Source: Streptomyces cellulosae (GTDB taxonomy: Bacteria > Actinomycetota > Actinomycetes > Streptomycetales > Streptomycetaceae). Taken from it: a DNA stretch of 64,000 nt. Position 1 is the first letter of the stretch, and each line of letters begins with the position of its first letter. Shown here in pieces: positions 47,262-57,073 of the stretch. The stretch spans positions 62,001-126,000 of the forward strand of contig BNBH01000009.1 of assembly GCA_014655195.1 (NCBI GenBank), read 5' to 3'. Both the position numbers and the translations under genes were made by a program. The notes beneath the pieces are model-generated. The model made no database searches, was not told the origin of the DNA, and saw only the letters and a program-made list of their open reading frames with translations.

Positions 47262-48679
47262 CTCTCCCCACGGAGACTGCCCACCCCGAGCTGGAGGGTC
47301 TGGGCACCTACGAATACGGCTGGGCCGACCGTGACGAGGCCGGTGCGTCGGCGCGACGCGGCCTGAACGAGGACGTCGTCCGGGACATCTCCTCGAAGAA
47401 GGACGAGCCGGAGTGGATGACGAAGCTCCGCCTCAAGGGCCTGCGCCTGTTCGAGAAGAAGCCCATGCCGAACTGGGGCTCGGACCTCTCCGGCATCGAC
47501 TTCGACAACATCAAGTACTTCGTGCGGTCGACGGAGAAGCAGGCGGAGTCCTGGGAGGACCTCCCCGAGGACATCAAGAACACCTACGACAAGCTGGGCA
47601 TCCCCGAGGCCGAGAAGAAGCGCCTCGTCGCCGGTGTCGCCGCCCAGTACGAGTCGGAGGTCGTCTACCACCAGATCCGCGAGGACCTGGAGGAGCAGGG
47701 CGTCATCTTCCTCGACACCGACACCGCCCTGAAGGAGCACCCGGAGCTCTTCAAGGAGTACTTCGGCACGGTCATCCCCGCCGGTGACAACAAGTTCGCC
47801 GCGCTGAACACGGCCGTGTGGTCCGGCGGCTCCTTCATCTACGTGCCCCCGGGCGTGCACGTCGAGATCCCGCTCCAGGCCTACTTCCGGATCAACACCG
47901 AGAACATGGGCCAGTTCGAGCGGACCCTGATCATCGTCGACGAGGGCGCCTACGTGCACTACGTCGAGGGCTGCACCGCGCCGATCTACAAGTCGGACTC
48001 GCTGCACTCCGCGGTCGTCGAGATCATCGTCAAGAAGAACGCCCGCTGCCGCTACACGACCATCCAGAACTGGTCGAACAACGTCTACAACCTGGTGACC
48101 AAGCGCGCCGTGGCCTACGAGGGCGCCACCATGGAGTGGGTCGACGGCAACATCGGCTCCAAGGTGACGATGAAGTACCCGGCCGTCTACCTGATGGGCG
48201 AGCACGCCAAGGGCGAGACCCTGTCCATCGCCTTCGCGGGCGAGGGCCAGCACCAGGACGCCGGCGCCAAGATGGTCCACATGGCCCCGAACACGTCGTC
48301 GAACATCGTCTCCAAGTCGGTGGCGCGCGGCGGCGGCCGGACCTCCTACCGCGGTCTCATCGAGATCGGCGAGGGCGCCCCGGGCTCCAAGTCCAACGTG
48401 CTGTGCGACGCGCTGCTGGTGGACACCATCTCCCGCTCGGACACCTACCCCTACGTGGACGTCCGCGAGGACGACGTGTCCATGGGCCACGAGGCGACCG
48501 TCTCCAAGGTCTCCGAGGACCAGCTCTTCTACCTGATGAGCCGCGGCCTCTCCGAGGACGAGGCGATGGCGATGATCGTGCGCGGCTTCGTCGAGCCGAT
48601 CGCCAAGGAACTGCCGATGGAGTACGCGCTCGAGCTCAACCGGCTGATCGAGCTCCAGATGGAAGGCGCGGTCGGCTGA
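47258..48679 (+). CDS. sufB: SufB, Fe-S cluster assembly scaffold subunit
   Basis: 473 residues, scaffold of the SufBCD complex. Characteristic beta-helix family segments: [20 protein letters not shown] (partial), [32 protein letters not shown], and the C-terminal [20 protein letters not shown]. The N-terminal half opens with the typical [11 protein letters not shown]. Starts within the sufR stop. Sixty bases separate it from sufD. Confidence 0.97.
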   Translation: MTLPTETAHPELEGLGTYEYGWADRDEAGASARRGLNEDVVRDISSKKDEPEWMTKLRLKGLRLFEKKPMPNWGSDLSGIDFDNIKYFVRSTEKQAESWEDLPEDIKNTYDKLGIPEAEKKRLVAGVAAQYESEVVYHQIREDLEEQGVIFLDTDTALKEHPELFKEYFGTVIPAGDNKFAALNTAVWSGGSFIYVPPGVHVEIPLQAYFRINTENMGQFERTLIIVDEGAYVHYVEGCTAPIYKSDSLHSAVVEIIVKKNARCRYTTIQNWSNNVYNLVTKRAVAYEGATMEWVDGNIGSKVTMKYPAVYLMGEHAKGETLSIAFAGEGQHQDAGAKMVHMAPNTSSNIVSKSVARGGGRTSYRGLIEIGEGAPGSKSNVLCDALLVDTISRSDTYPYVDVREDDVSMGHEATVSKVSEDQLFYLMSRGLSEDEAMAMIVRGFVEPIAKELPMEYALELNRLIELQMEGAVG

Positions 48680-48739
48680 CCGCCGCCCCCGTCTCCCGTC
48701 AGGCCCCTTACGCAACGGAAAGCGAGCACTACGACAGCC

Positions 48740-49924
48740 ATGGCTGAGGCTCAGAACATCCCGGTCGGTTCCACGACCGCCGGTTCGATCGCGGTCGCCG
48801 CCGAGTCGACCGTCGCCACGCGCATGAGCGCGCCCCCGTCCTTCGACGTGGCGGACTTCCCCGTCCCCCATGGCCGTGAGGAGGAGTGGCGGTTCACCCC
48901 GCTGGAGCGGCTGCGCGGGCTGCACGACGGCACCGCCGCCGCCACCGACGCGGGCGTCAAGGTCGCCGTCGAGGCGCCCGAGGGCGTCACCGTCGAGACC
49001 GTCGGCCGTGACGACGCCCGGCTCGGCCGCACCGGAGCCCCGGTGGACCGCGTCGCCGCCCAGGCGTACTCGGCCTTCACCCAGGCGTCGGTCGTGACCG
49101 TGCCGAAGGAGACCGTCCTCACCGAGCCGATCCGCATCGCGGTGCACGGCGAGGGCGGCACCGCCTACGGCCATCAGGTGATCGAGCTCGGCGCCTTCGC
49201 CGAGGCCCTCGTGGTCATCGACCACACCGGCGACGCGGTGCTCGCCGCCAACGTCGAGTACGTCCTCGGCGACGGCGCCAAGCTCACCGTGGTGTCCGTC
49301 CAGGACTGGGACGACAAGGCCGTGCACGTCGCCCAGCACAACGCCCTCGTCGGCCGCGACGCCTCCTTCAAGTCGGTCGTCGTGACCTTCGGCGGCGACG
49401 TCGTCCGCCTGCACCCGCGCGTCACCTACGCGGGCACCGGCGGCGAGGCCGAGCTGTTCGGCCTGTACTTCACGGACGCCGGCCAGCACCAGGAGCACCG
49501 CCTCCTGGTCGACCACAACGTCCCGCACTGCAAGTCCAACGTCGTCTACAAGGGCGCGCTGCAGGGCGACGACGCGCACGCCGTGTGGATCGGCGACGTG
49601 CTCATCGAGGCCAAGGCCGAGGGCACCGACACCTACGAGATGAACCGCAACCTCGTCCTCACCGACGGCGCGCGGGTCGACTCCGTGCCGAACCTGGAGA
49701 TCGAGACCGGCGAGATCGTCGGCGCCGGCCACGCCTCCGCGACCGGCCGCTTCGACGACGAGCAGCTCTTCTACCTGATGGCCCGCGGCATCGCCGAGAA
49801 GGACGCCCGCCGTCTGGTGGTCCGCGGCTTCTTCGCCGAGCTCGTCCAGCAGATCGGCGTCCCCGACATCGAGGAGCGCCTGATCGCCAAGATCGAGGAG
49901 GAGCTGGAGGCCGCGGTCGCATGA
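48740..49924 (+). CDS. sufD: SufD, Fe-S cluster assembly subunit
   Basis: 394 residues, paralogue of SufB forming the heterodimer scaffold. Segments FPVPHGREEEWRFTPLERLR near the N-terminus and YTDAGQHQEHRLLVDHNVPH-like (here FTDAGQHQEHRLLVDHNVPH), VYKGALQGDDAHAVWIGDV and the C-terminal GFFAELVQQIGVPDIEERL are characteristic. It overlaps the ferredoxin gene by ATGA. Confidence 0.96.
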   Translation: MAEAQNIPVGSTTAGSIAVAAESTVATRMSAPPSFDVADFPVPHGREEEWRFTPLERLRGLHDGTAAATDAGVKVAVEAPEGVTVETVGRDDARLGRTGAPVDRVAAQAYSAFTQASVVTVPKETVLTEPIRIAVHGEGGTAYGHQVIELGAFAEALVVIDHTGDAVLAANVEYVLGDGAKLTVVSVQDWDDKAVHVAQHNALVGRDASFKSVVVTFGGDVVRLHPRVTYAGTGGEAELFGLYFTDAGQHQEHRLLVDHNVPHCKSNVVYKGALQGDDAHAVWIGDVLIEAKAEGTDTYEMNRNLVLTDGARVDSVPNLEIETGEIVGAGHASATGRFDDEQLFYLMARGIAEKDARRLVVRGFFAELVQQIGVPDIEERLIAKIEEELEAAVA

Positions 49925-50238
49925 CCTTCGTACGCGTCTGTGGACTGGGCGAGCTGGAGGAGGACACCCCCAAGCGGGTGGAGCTCGACGGCACGCCGGT
50001 CTCCATCGTGCGCACCGAGGGCGAGGTGTTCGCGATCAACGACATCTGCTCGCACGCGAACGTGTCCCTCTCGGAGGGCGAGGTGGACGACTGCCACATC
50101 GAGTGCTGGCTGCACGGCTCGCGTTTCGACCTCCGTTCCGGCAAGCCCGACGCCCTTCCGGCGACGCGCCCCGTCCCCGTATACCCCGTAAAGATCGAAG
50201 GGGACGACGTGCTCGTCTCCCTCACCCAGGAGTCCTGA
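49921..50238 (+). CDS. Rieske-type non-heme ferredoxin within the suf operon
   Basis: 105 residues, soluble. Rieske ligands as CSHANVSL and CWLHGSRF; second half SGKPDALPATRPVPVYPVKI is typical of dioxygenase-type ferredoxins. Placed between sufD and sufC with an ATGA overlap, so it is made with the assembly machinery. It probably delivers electrons for cluster assembly or is an early client; its role is inferred from position only. This insertion is common in actinobacterial suf operons. Confidence 0.94.
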   Translation: MTFVRVCGLGELEEDTPKRVELDGTPVSIVRTEGEVFAINDICSHANVSLSEGEVDDCHIECWLHGSRFDLRSGKPDALPATRPVPVYPVKIEGDDVLVSLTQES

Positions 50239-50245
50239 GGCACCC

Positions 50246-51006
<761 letters not shown>

Positions 51007-51010
<4 letters not shown>

Positions 51011-52263
51011 CACAGCTGCCGGGCCTCCTCGACACCGAGGCGATCCGCAAGGACTTCCCCATCCTGGACCGTCAGGTCCACGACGGGCGCAAGCTCGTGT
51101 ACCTGGACAACGCGGCGACCAGCCAGAAGCCGCGGCAGGTTCTGGACGCCCTCGGCGAGTACTACGAGCGCTACAACGCCAACGTCCACCGCGGTGTGCA
51201 TGTGCTCGCCGAGGAGGCCACGGCGCTGTACGAGGGTGCGCGCGACAAGGTCGCGGAGTTCGTCAACGCGCCCTCGCGCGACGAGGTGATCTTCACCAAG
51301 AACGCCTCCGAGTCGCTCAACCTCGTGGCCAACATGCTCGGCTGGGCCGACGAGCCCTACCGGGTGGACCACGAGACCGAGATCGTCATCACGGAGATGG
51401 AGCACCACTCCAACATCGTGCCGTGGCAGCTGCTCGCGCAGCGCACGGGCGCGAAGCTGAAGTGGTTCGGCCTCACCGACGACGGCCGGCTCGACCTGTC
51501 CAACATCGACGAGATCATCACCGAGAAGACGAAGATCGTCTCCTTCGTGCTGGTCTCCAACATCCTGGGCACGGTCAACCCGGTCGAGGCCATCGTGCGC
51601 CGCGCCCAGGAGGTCGGCGCCCTCGTGTGCATCGACGCCTCCCAGGCCGCGCCGCACATGCCGCTGGACGTGCAGGCCCTGCAGGCCGACTTCGTGGCCT
51701 TCACCGGCCACAAGATGTGCGGCCCGACCGGCATCGGCGTCCTGTGGGGCCGCCAGGAGCTGCTGGAGGACCTGCCTCCGTTCCTCGGCGGCGGCGAGAT
51801 GATCGAGACCGTGTCGATGAGCTCGTCGACGTACGCGCCCGCCCCGCACAAGTTCGAGGCGGGCACCCCGCCGATCGCCCAGGCGGTCGGTCTCGGCGCG
51901 GCGATCGACTACCTGTCGGGCATCGGCATGGACAAGATCCTCGCCCACGAGCACGCCATCACCGAGTACGCCGTCAAGCGGCTCCTCGAGGTGCCGGACC
52001 TGCGCATCATCGGTCCGGCCACCGCGGAGGACCGCGGCGCCGCGATCTCCTTCACCCTCGGGGACATCCACCCGCACGACGTGGGCCAGGTCCTCGACGA
52101 GCAGGGCATCGCGGTCCGGGTCGGACACCACTGCGCCCGCCCCGTCTGCCTGCGGTACGGAATTCCTGCGACCACCCGTGCGTCGTTCTATCTGTACTCC
52201 ACGCCGGCGGACATCGACGCGCTGGTCGACGGTCTGGAGCACGTACGGAACTTCTTCGGATGA
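51007..52263 (+). CDS. sufS: SufS, cysteine desulfurase
   Basis: PLP enzyme mobilising sulfur from cysteine for cluster assembly; 418 residues, group II (SufS/CsdA) type. YLDNAATSQKPRQVLDAL at the start, the PLP Lys in FTGHKMCGPTGIGVLWG, and the persulfide-carrying Cys in the short loop GHHCARPVCLRYGIP. GTG start at 51007 inside the sufC stop. It precedes sufU, the Zn-dependent sulfur acceptor, as in other Gram-positives. Confidence 0.97.
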
Positions 52264-52274
52264 GGGGCTGAGGC

Positions 52275-52739
52275 GTGAAGCTGGACTCCATGTACCAGGA
52301 CGTCATCCTGGACCACTACAAGAACCCGCACGGCCGGGGTCTTCGGGATGGCGACGCCGAGGTGCACCACGTCAACCCGACGTGCGGCGACGAGATCACG
52401 CTGCGCGTGAAGTACGACGGCACGACCATCAGCGACGTCAGCTACGAGGGACAGGGCTGTTCCATCAGCCAGGCGTCCGCGTCCGTGCTGAACGACCTGC
52501 TGGTGGGCAAGGATCTCGCCGAGGCGCGGAAGATCCAGGGCACGTTCCTGGAGCTGATGCAGTCCAAGGGGAAGATCGAGCCCGACGACGCGATGGAGGA
52601 GGTGCTGGAGGACGCGGTCGCGTTCGCCGGCGTCTCCAAGTACCCCGCGCGGGTCAAGTGCGCCCTCCTGAGCTGGATGGCGTGGAAGGACGCGACGGCC
52701 CAGGCGCTGGGCGCCGACGCCGAAAGGACTACGGCATGA
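52275..52739 (+). CDS. sufU: SufU, sulfur-transfer protein
   Basis: 154 residues. IscU-like fold of the SufU type: YQDVILDHYKNPHGRGLRDG, with the three Cys ligands in NPTCGDEI, GQGCSISQAS and VKCALLSW plus the Asp of the first motif. It accepts persulfide from SufS through a zinc site in Gram-positive bacteria. GTG start at 52275, 11 bases after sufS. It overlaps the next gene by ATGA. Confidence 0.96.
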   Translation: MKLDSMYQDVILDHYKNPHGRGLRDGDAEVHHVNPTCGDEITLRVKYDGTTISDVSYEGQGCSISQASASVLNDLLVGKDLAEARKIQGTFLELMQSKGKIEPDDAMEEVLEDAVAFAGVSKYPARVKCALLSWMAWKDATAQALGADAERTTA

Positions 52740-53068
52740 GCGAGACCGTGGAGATGAAGCCGGCCTCGGAGGAGGAGCTCCGCGAGGCCCTGATGGACGT
52801 CGTCGACCCCGAGCTGGGCATCGACGTCGTCAACCTCGGCCTCATCTACGGCATCCACATCGACGACTCCAACGTGGCGACCGTCGACATGACCCTGACC
52901 TCGGCGGCCTGCCCGCTGACCGACGTCATCGAGGACCAGGCGAAGTCCGCCACGGACGGCCTGGTCAACGAGCTGCGGATCAACTGGGTCTGGATGCCGC
53001 CGTGGGGCCCGGACAAGATCACGGACGACGGCCGTGAGCAGCTGCGGGCGCTGGGGTTCAACGTCTGA
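52736..53068 (+). CDS. sufT: SufT-like DUF59 metal-sulfur cluster assembly factor
   Basis: 110 residues, MIP18/DUF59 family: LREALMDVVDPELGIDVVNL and the conserved Cys in TLTSAACPLTDVIEDQ. Members assist maturation of Fe-S proteins downstream of SufBCD. The ATG lies in the sufU stop. Last gene of the suf operon; a UUCG-loop terminator begins 22 bases after its stop. Confidence 0.93.
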   Translation: MSETVEMKPASEEELREALMDVVDPELGIDVVNLGLIYGIHIDDSNVATVDMTLTSAACPLTDVIEDQAKSATDGLVNELRINWVWMPPWGPDKITDDGREQLRALGFNV

Positions 53069-53089
53069 GCCCTCGCCGCACACGGCGTG

Positions 53090-53121
53090 ACGGCGACGTC
53101 CCCTTCGGGGGGCGTCGCCGT
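53090..53121. terminator. Suf operon terminator with UUCG tetraloop
   Basis: ACGGCGACGTCCCC (53090-53103) pairs with GGGGGCGTCGCCGT (53108-53121), 14 bp with one wobble, closed by TTCG, followed by TCTCGTGCTTG. A very stable intrinsic-type hairpin. Confidence 0.9.
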
Positions 53122-53167
53122 TCTCGTGCTTGTCGGCCGTTTCCGTGCTTCTCCTCAGACGCCGTTG

Positions 53168-53181
53168 TGTACGCTCGTACA
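53168..53181. promoter_or_regulatory. Palindrome TGTACG-CT-CGTACA, candidate TetR operator
   Basis: 14-bp perfect inverted repeat ending one base before the SMR gene's ATG. No ribosome site intervenes, so the message may be leaderless or the operator overlaps the leader. The adjoining TetR-family gene makes it the natural repressor. Confidence 0.7.
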
Positions 53182-53182
53182 T

Positions 53183-53503
53183 ATGGGATACCTCCTGCTG
53201 GCCGGGGCCATCGCGGCCGAGGTGTGCGCCACCACCGCCATGAAGTACAGCGACGGCTTCAGCAGGCTCTGGCCCTCCCTGCTGACCGTGCTGGGCTACG
53301 TCGTCTCCTTCGCGCTCCTCGCGCAGACCCTGCGCACCGTGGCCGTCGGCACCGCCTACGCCATCTGGGCCGGCGTGGGCACGGCCGCCATCGCGACCAT
53401 CGGGATCGTGTTCCTCGGTGAGGGGATGACGGTCGCCAAGGCCGTCGGCATCGGGCTGATCATCGTCGGCGTGGTCGTGCTGAACCTGGGCGGTGCGCAC
53501 TGA
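53183..53503 (+). CDS. Small multidrug resistance (SMR/EmrE-type) efflux protein
   Basis: 106 residues, four helices, with the essential membrane Glu in LAGAIAAEVCATTAMKYSDG (position 14) and the family segments AYAIWAGVGTAAIATIGIVF and GEGMTVAKAVGIGLIIVGVV. Proton-coupled export of cationic lipophilic compounds is the family role; some members export guanidinium, and the ARWAG-like IWAG motif is general. The ATG at 53183 gives the standard length. It overlaps the TetR gene (TGATG), forming a two-gene efflux/regulator operon. Confidence 0.93.
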   Translation: MGYLLLAGAIAAEVCATTAMKYSDGFSRLWPSLLTVLGYVVSFALLAQTLRTVAVGTAYAIWAGVGTAAIATIGIVFLGEGMTVAKAVGIGLIIVGVVVLNLGGAH

Positions 53504-54117
53504 TGGCGGCGCGCCGGTACGACCCCGAGCGGCGACAGCGGATCATCGACGCGGCGATCCGGGTGGTCGGCCGCAGCGGCATCGCGGGGCTCACCCACCG
53601 CACCGTCGCCCAGGAGGCGGACGTGCCGCTCGGCTCCACCACGTACCACTTCAAGACCCTCGACGAGCTGATGGTGGCCGCCCTGCGCCAGGCCAACGAG
53701 GGCTTCGCCAAGGTGATCGCCTCACGCGGCGGCCTGGAGGACCCGCGGACCGACCTGGCAGCCGAGCTGGCGGCGCTGATGGGGGAGTGGCTGGGCGGCG
53801 AGCGGACGGGCGTGGAGCTGGAGTACGAGCTGTACCTGGCCGCGTTGCGGCGCCCGGCCCTGCGCCCGGTCGCCGCCGAGTGGTGCGAGGAGGTCGCCGC
53901 GCCACTGTCCCGTCGTACGGATCCGGTGACGGCGCGGGCCCTGGTCGCCCTGATGGACGGCATCTGCCTCCAGGTGCTGCTGACGGGCACGCCGTACGAC
54001 GAGGCGTACGCGCGGGAGGTGCTGGGGCGGCTGCTGCCGGGGGACGGCGCTCCCGGGACGGACACCCGAGGCGGGTACCGGACGGCACACCGAGGCCGCT
54101 TGCGGACCGGTACCTGA
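53503..54117 (+). CDS. TetR-family transcriptional regulator
   Basis: 204 residues. N-terminal TetR helix-turn-helix (RRQRIIDAAIRVVGRSGIAG, then HRTVAQEADVPLGSTTYHFK) and a helical ligand domain (ELYLAALRRPALRPVAAEW). The last 25 residues are low-complexity and Gly/Arg-rich. Its ATG overlaps the SMR stop. It is likely to repress the SMR operon through the TGTACGCTCGTACA palindrome and to be induced by the efflux substrate. Confidence 0.92.
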   Translation: MAARRYDPERRQRIIDAAIRVVGRSGIAGLTHRTVAQEADVPLGSTTYHFKTLDELMVAALRQANEGFAKVIASRGGLEDPRTDLAAELAALMGEWLGGERTGVELEYELYLAALRRPALRPVAAEWCEEVAAPLSRRTDPVTARALVALMDGICLQVLLTGTPYDEAYAREVLGRLLPGDGAPGTDTRGGYRTAHRGRLRTGT

Positions 54118-54159
54118 GATGCGGGCGGCACCGGTTCGCGTCCGGCGCCACCTGCCGGT

Positions 54160-54165
54160 TAGGTT
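54160..54165 (+). promoter_or_regulatory. Possible -10 (TAGGTT) for a leaderless dapD transcript
   Basis: TAGGTT ends six bases before the dapD ATG with no ribosome site in between, the pattern of a leaderless actinobacterial message. The -35 is not clear. Confidence 0.45.
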
Positions 54166-54171
54166 GCCCTC

Positions 54172-55161
54172 ATGACCGACACGACTGCTCAGAGCACCAC
54201 CGGCGCAGTGGCCGCCGGCCTCGCCACCATCGCCGCCGACGGCACCGTCCTCGACACCTGGTTCCCGGCCCCCGAGCTCGCCGCCGAGCCGGGCCCGTCC
54301 GGCACGGAGCGGCTCTCCGCCGAGCAGGCGGCGAAGCTGCTCGGCGGCGGCGCCACCGCCGCGGTCGGGCCGGACCCGCGCCGGGGCGTCGAGGTCGTCG
54401 CGGTCCGCACGGTCATCTCCTCCCTGGACGCCAAGCCGGTCGACGCGCACGACGTCTACCTGCGCCTCCACCTGCTCTCCCACCGCCTGGTGAAGCCGCA
54501 CGGCCAGAACCTGGACGGCATCTTCGCCCACCTCGCCAACGTCGCCTGGACCTCGCTCGGCCCGGTCGCCGTGGACGAGCTGGAGAAGGTGCGGCTCAAC
54601 GCGCGTGCCGAGGGCCTGCACCTCCAGGTGACCTCCGTGGACAAGTTCCCCCGCATGACGGACTACGTGGCGCCCAAGGGCGTGCGCATCGCCGACGCCG
54701 ACCGCGTCCGCCTCGGCGCGCACCTCGCCGAGGGCACCACCGTGATGCACGAGGGTTTCGTCAACTTCAACGCCGGCACGCTCGGCACGTCGATGGTCGA
54801 GGGCCGCATCTCGGCGGGCGTCGTCGTCGGCGACGGCTCCGACATCGGCGGCGGCGCGTCCACGATGGGCACCCTGTCGGGCGGCGGCAACGTCCGCATC
54901 TCCATCGGCGAGCGGTGCCTGGTCGGCGCGGAGGCGGGCGTGGGCATCGCCCTCGGCGACGAGTGCGTGGTCGAGGCCGGCCTCTACGTCACCGCCGGCA
55001 CCCGGGTCACTCTTCCGGACGGCCAGGTCGTCAAGGCCCGCGAACTCTCCGGCGCCTCCAACATCCTCTTCCGCCGCAACTCGGAAACGGGCCGCGTGGA
55101 GGCCCGCCCGAACAACGCGGTGTGGGGCGGGTTGAACGAGGTGCTGCACAGCCACAACTGA
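54172..55161 (+). CDS. dapD: Tetrahydrodipicolinate N-succinyltransferase
   Basis: Succinylase-branch enzyme of lysine/diaminopimelate synthesis; 329 residues, actinobacterial trimeric type. The C-terminal left-handed beta-helix is visible from about residue 185 ([61 protein letters not shown]). The N-terminal part is the alpha/beta domain of the Corynebacterium/Mycobacterium-type enzyme ([20 protein letters not shown]). Probably leaderless. Monocistronic, with a hairpin about 90 bases downstream. Confidence 0.95.
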   Translation: MTDTTAQSTTGAVAAGLATIAADGTVLDTWFPAPELAAEPGPSGTERLSAEQAAKLLGGGATAAVGPDPRRGVEVVAVRTVISSLDAKPVDAHDVYLRLHLLSHRLVKPHGQNLDGIFAHLANVAWTSLGPVAVDELEKVRLNARAEGLHLQVTSVDKFPRMTDYVAPKGVRIADADRVRLGAHLAEGTTVMHEGFVNFNAGTLGTSMVEGRISAGVVVGDGSDIGGGASTMGTLSGGGNVRISIGERCLVGAEAGVGIALGDECVVEAGLYVTAGTRVTLPDGQVVKARELSGASNILFRRNSETGRVEARPNNAVWGGLNEVLHSHN

Positions 55162-55437
55162 TCACCGGCGGCCGTGACCTGCGGTCGCCTTGTCGATCAA
55201 CGTCCTGACCTGCTGCTGAGCTGTCGGCAGTTGTCGGCGCCGGTCATCGTTGAGCGCCCTTCCACGGCCCGAGGACGGCCCGGGAGGGCGCTTCTGTCGA
55301 CCAGACTGATCACCCCCTGCTGCAAGACCTGGCACAGGTCGACCGCCGGATTCGGCACCGCCGACACCGTCGTGCATACGTCCGGCTCGGTGCGTCGTGG
55401 CCGACCTGTGCCGGCGCGAGGCGGCGTTCGCCCGGCG
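55162..55437. other. Intergenic segment downstream of dapD
   Basis: No supported gene. A 71-codon minus-strand frame (55162-55377) lacks a ribosome site and family features. The segment holds the hairpin at 55254-55291. It continues into the aldo/keto reductase remnant, suggesting eroded accessory DNA. Confidence 0.5.
55254..55291. terminator. Hairpin downstream of dapD
   Basis: GCGCCCTTCC (55254-55263) pairs with GGGAGGGCGC (55282-55291), with one wobble; the 18-nt loop can fold further. Followed by TTCTGT. Likely dapD terminator. Confidence 0.65.
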
Positions 55438-55614
55438 TCACTTCCCGCTGTAGACGGGGAAGGCGCTGTGGTCGCCGTGGTCCACGTCGCGCAGACCCCG
55501 AAGAGCCTCCATGTCCGCGTCCGAAATCTCGAAGCCGACCTCGGCGTTGGACCGCATGTGGTCGGGGTTCGCCGTCTTGGGCAGCGACACCGTGCCCGGC
55601 TGGAGGGTGTAGCG
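55438..55614 (-). pseudogene. Aldo/keto reductase, C-terminal remnant
   Basis: On the minus strand an open stretch of 59 codons including the stop reads RYTLQPGTVSLPKTANPDHM, then NAEVGFEISDADMEALRGL, then a stop after FPVYSGK at 55438. This matches the C-terminal part of NADPH-dependent aldo/keto reductases, where the sequence LPKS/T-x3-P-x-R-x2-N (NADPH phosphate site) is followed by F-x-L-x-x-x-D-M. Upstream of about 55614 the similarity stops abruptly and no start or catalytic barrel is present. It is therefore a truncated relic of roughly one fifth of a normal gene, probably left by a deletion or by insertion of the next genes. Confidence 0.75.
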
Positions 55615-55678
55615 GCTTCGGCCGGCGGGCTGATCTCGGCCCGGTCGTTGTCCGTGGCGTGTGTTTCACTCTCCGGTC

Positions 55679-56644
55679 ATGGACGAACGGGAACTGCTCG
55701 ACGACGTCGCCTCCTTGGTTCGGTCCGATGGGCCGGAGCTGGTCTGTGGGTGGGGCGGGCACGGGGTGGGGCATGTGTGTCTGGCGGTTTCCGGCGGGGT
55801 TGAGCTGAGCGCTCTCGTCGAGCGGTTCAGCCGGCGGTACGGGCAGTCGCGGAATCTCGTCATGGGTGGGTACGCCGATCCGAAGGTGAGTGAGAAGACC
55901 GGGCTGCCGCTTCTCGCTCCCTTCGACGACGGGGATCTGGTCGAGATGCGTGCGTGGGCGTTCGGGCATCGGTGGATCGGGTGCGGGTCGGTACGGGGCG
56001 AGTCGTTGGTCGTGGTCGTGGCGGAGCGGGATGCTCCGCCCGCGGATGAACCGGCGGAGGAAGTCGTTCGGGTCGCCTCGCCTCGCACGCGCCCGGACGG
56101 CCGTCGTACCTGGGTGCGGCGTCTGATCGATCTGACCAGGTGGGAACCGCTCGGGCTCTCCGTCGACTGGGCGGCGGTGGAGGGAGAGTTGGGGGTTTCG
56201 CTGCCGGCGGACTACAAGGAGCTCGCCTCGGCGTTCGGCGGTGGCGTCTTCAGTGATGACACCGTCTCCTTCCTGGGGTGCGGCCCCAGCGTCTCGTTCG
56301 ACCTGCTCACGCCGTGGCGGGCCGGCCTGTCGGTCGACCGGGGTACCACGGTCGGGCCGTACGAGGAATACGCGCCGGGCGGCAAGGGGGTCGTCACGTG
56401 GGGCTCCACCGAGTGGGGCGATCAGTACTGCTGGTTGCTTGACGCCGAGCGGCCGGGCGACTGTCCCGTCCTCGCCCGGTCCCACGACCCCGGACCCTGG
56501 TACCGGTACGACGACATGTCCACGTCCGAGTTCCTCTACCGCATCCTCGCCGACGCGGATTTCCAGCCCTTCGGCATTGCCCGGTACGAACTCGGCGCGA
56601 CCTTCGTGCCCGGCACCCACGGCGACGGCGCAGAGGCCCTGTGA
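55679..56644 (+). CDS. SMI1/KNR4 (SUKH) domain protein
   Basis: 321 residues. The C-terminal half (residues about 165-300) has the SUKH pattern: VEGELGVSLPADYKELASAF, then GGGVFSDDTVSFLG and a Trp/Gly-rich GVVTWGSTEWGDQYCWLLD. The N-terminal 150 residues contain a different, beta-rich module (CGWGGHGVGHVCLAV, RNLVMGGYADPKV) that I do not recognise. SUKH proteins commonly act as immunity proteins against contact-dependent or polymorphic nuclease toxins, but orphan copies are frequent in Streptomyces. The ATG at 55679 is preferred; a GTG at 55661 is possible. The ribosome site is poor. No toxin gene is adjacent. Confidence 0.82.
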   Translation: MDERELLDDVASLVRSDGPELVCGWGGHGVGHVCLAVSGGVELSALVERFSRRYGQSRNLVMGGYADPKVSEKTGLPLLAPFDDGDLVEMRAWAFGHRWIGCGSVRGESLVVVVAERDAPPADEPAEEVVRVASPRTRPDGRRTWVRRLIDLTRWEPLGLSVDWAAVEGELGVSLPADYKELASAFGGGVFSDDTVSFLGCGPSVSFDLLTPWRAGLSVDRGTTVGPYEEYAPGGKGVVTWGSTEWGDQYCWLLDAERPGDCPVLARSHDPGPWYRYDDMSTSEFLYRILADADFQPFGIARYELGATFVPGTHGDGAEAL

Positions 56645-56656
56645 CACCATCGCCGC

Positions 56657-57067
56657 ATGCTGCGACTCACCGACTTCATCATCGACTGTCCCGACACCAT
56701 GGAGCTCGCGGGGTTCTACTCCGCAGTGACGGGGCGGCCCGTGAAGAAGGGCAGTACCGCGGACTGGGCCGGGATCCGTTTCGGGGAGATCGAGTTGGCC
56801 TTCTTCCGCGTCGACGACCACCGGGCTCCTCAGTGGCCCGACACCGAGCATCCCAAGCAGTTCCACCTCGACTTCGAAGTCGACGACATCGACGCCGAGC
56901 AGGCTCGGGTGACCGGGCTCGGGGCCACGCTGCGCAAGGACTTCGTCGGGCCCGAAGGGTACGGGTGGCGGATCTTCACCGACCCCGTCGGGCACCCCTT
57001 CTGCCTGTGCCGCAACAAGGGCGTCGTCTGGACCGACGAGGGGCCGGTCTGGCCCGGGCGGGACTGA
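56657..57067 (+). CDS. VOC-family (glyoxalase/bleomycin-resistance fold) protein
   Basis: 136 residues with two beta-alpha-beta-beta-beta modules: FIIDCPDTMELAGFYSAVTG, FHLDFEVDDIDAEQARVTGL and the ending FTDPVGHPFCLCR. These are typical of the glyoxalase-like VOC type that may bind a metal, although the usual His/Glu ligands are only partly visible (FHLDFEV has a His). Catalytic or binding role unknown. It sits 12 bases after the SUKH gene and six bases before another SUKH gene, so the three form a likely operon. Confidence 0.88.
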   Translation: MLRLTDFIIDCPDTMELAGFYSAVTGRPVKKGSTADWAGIRFGEIELAFFRVDDHRAPQWPDTEHPKQFHLDFEVDDIDAEQARVTGLGATLRKDFVGPEGYGWRIFTDPVGHPFCLCRNKGVVWTDEGPVWPGRD

Positions 57068-57073
57068 GCGGGC

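Noticed and set aside
55162..55377. Possible 71-residue minus-strand gene
   Set aside because: No ribosome site, low-complexity Gly/Arg/Pro sequence and overlap with the dapD terminator hairpin.
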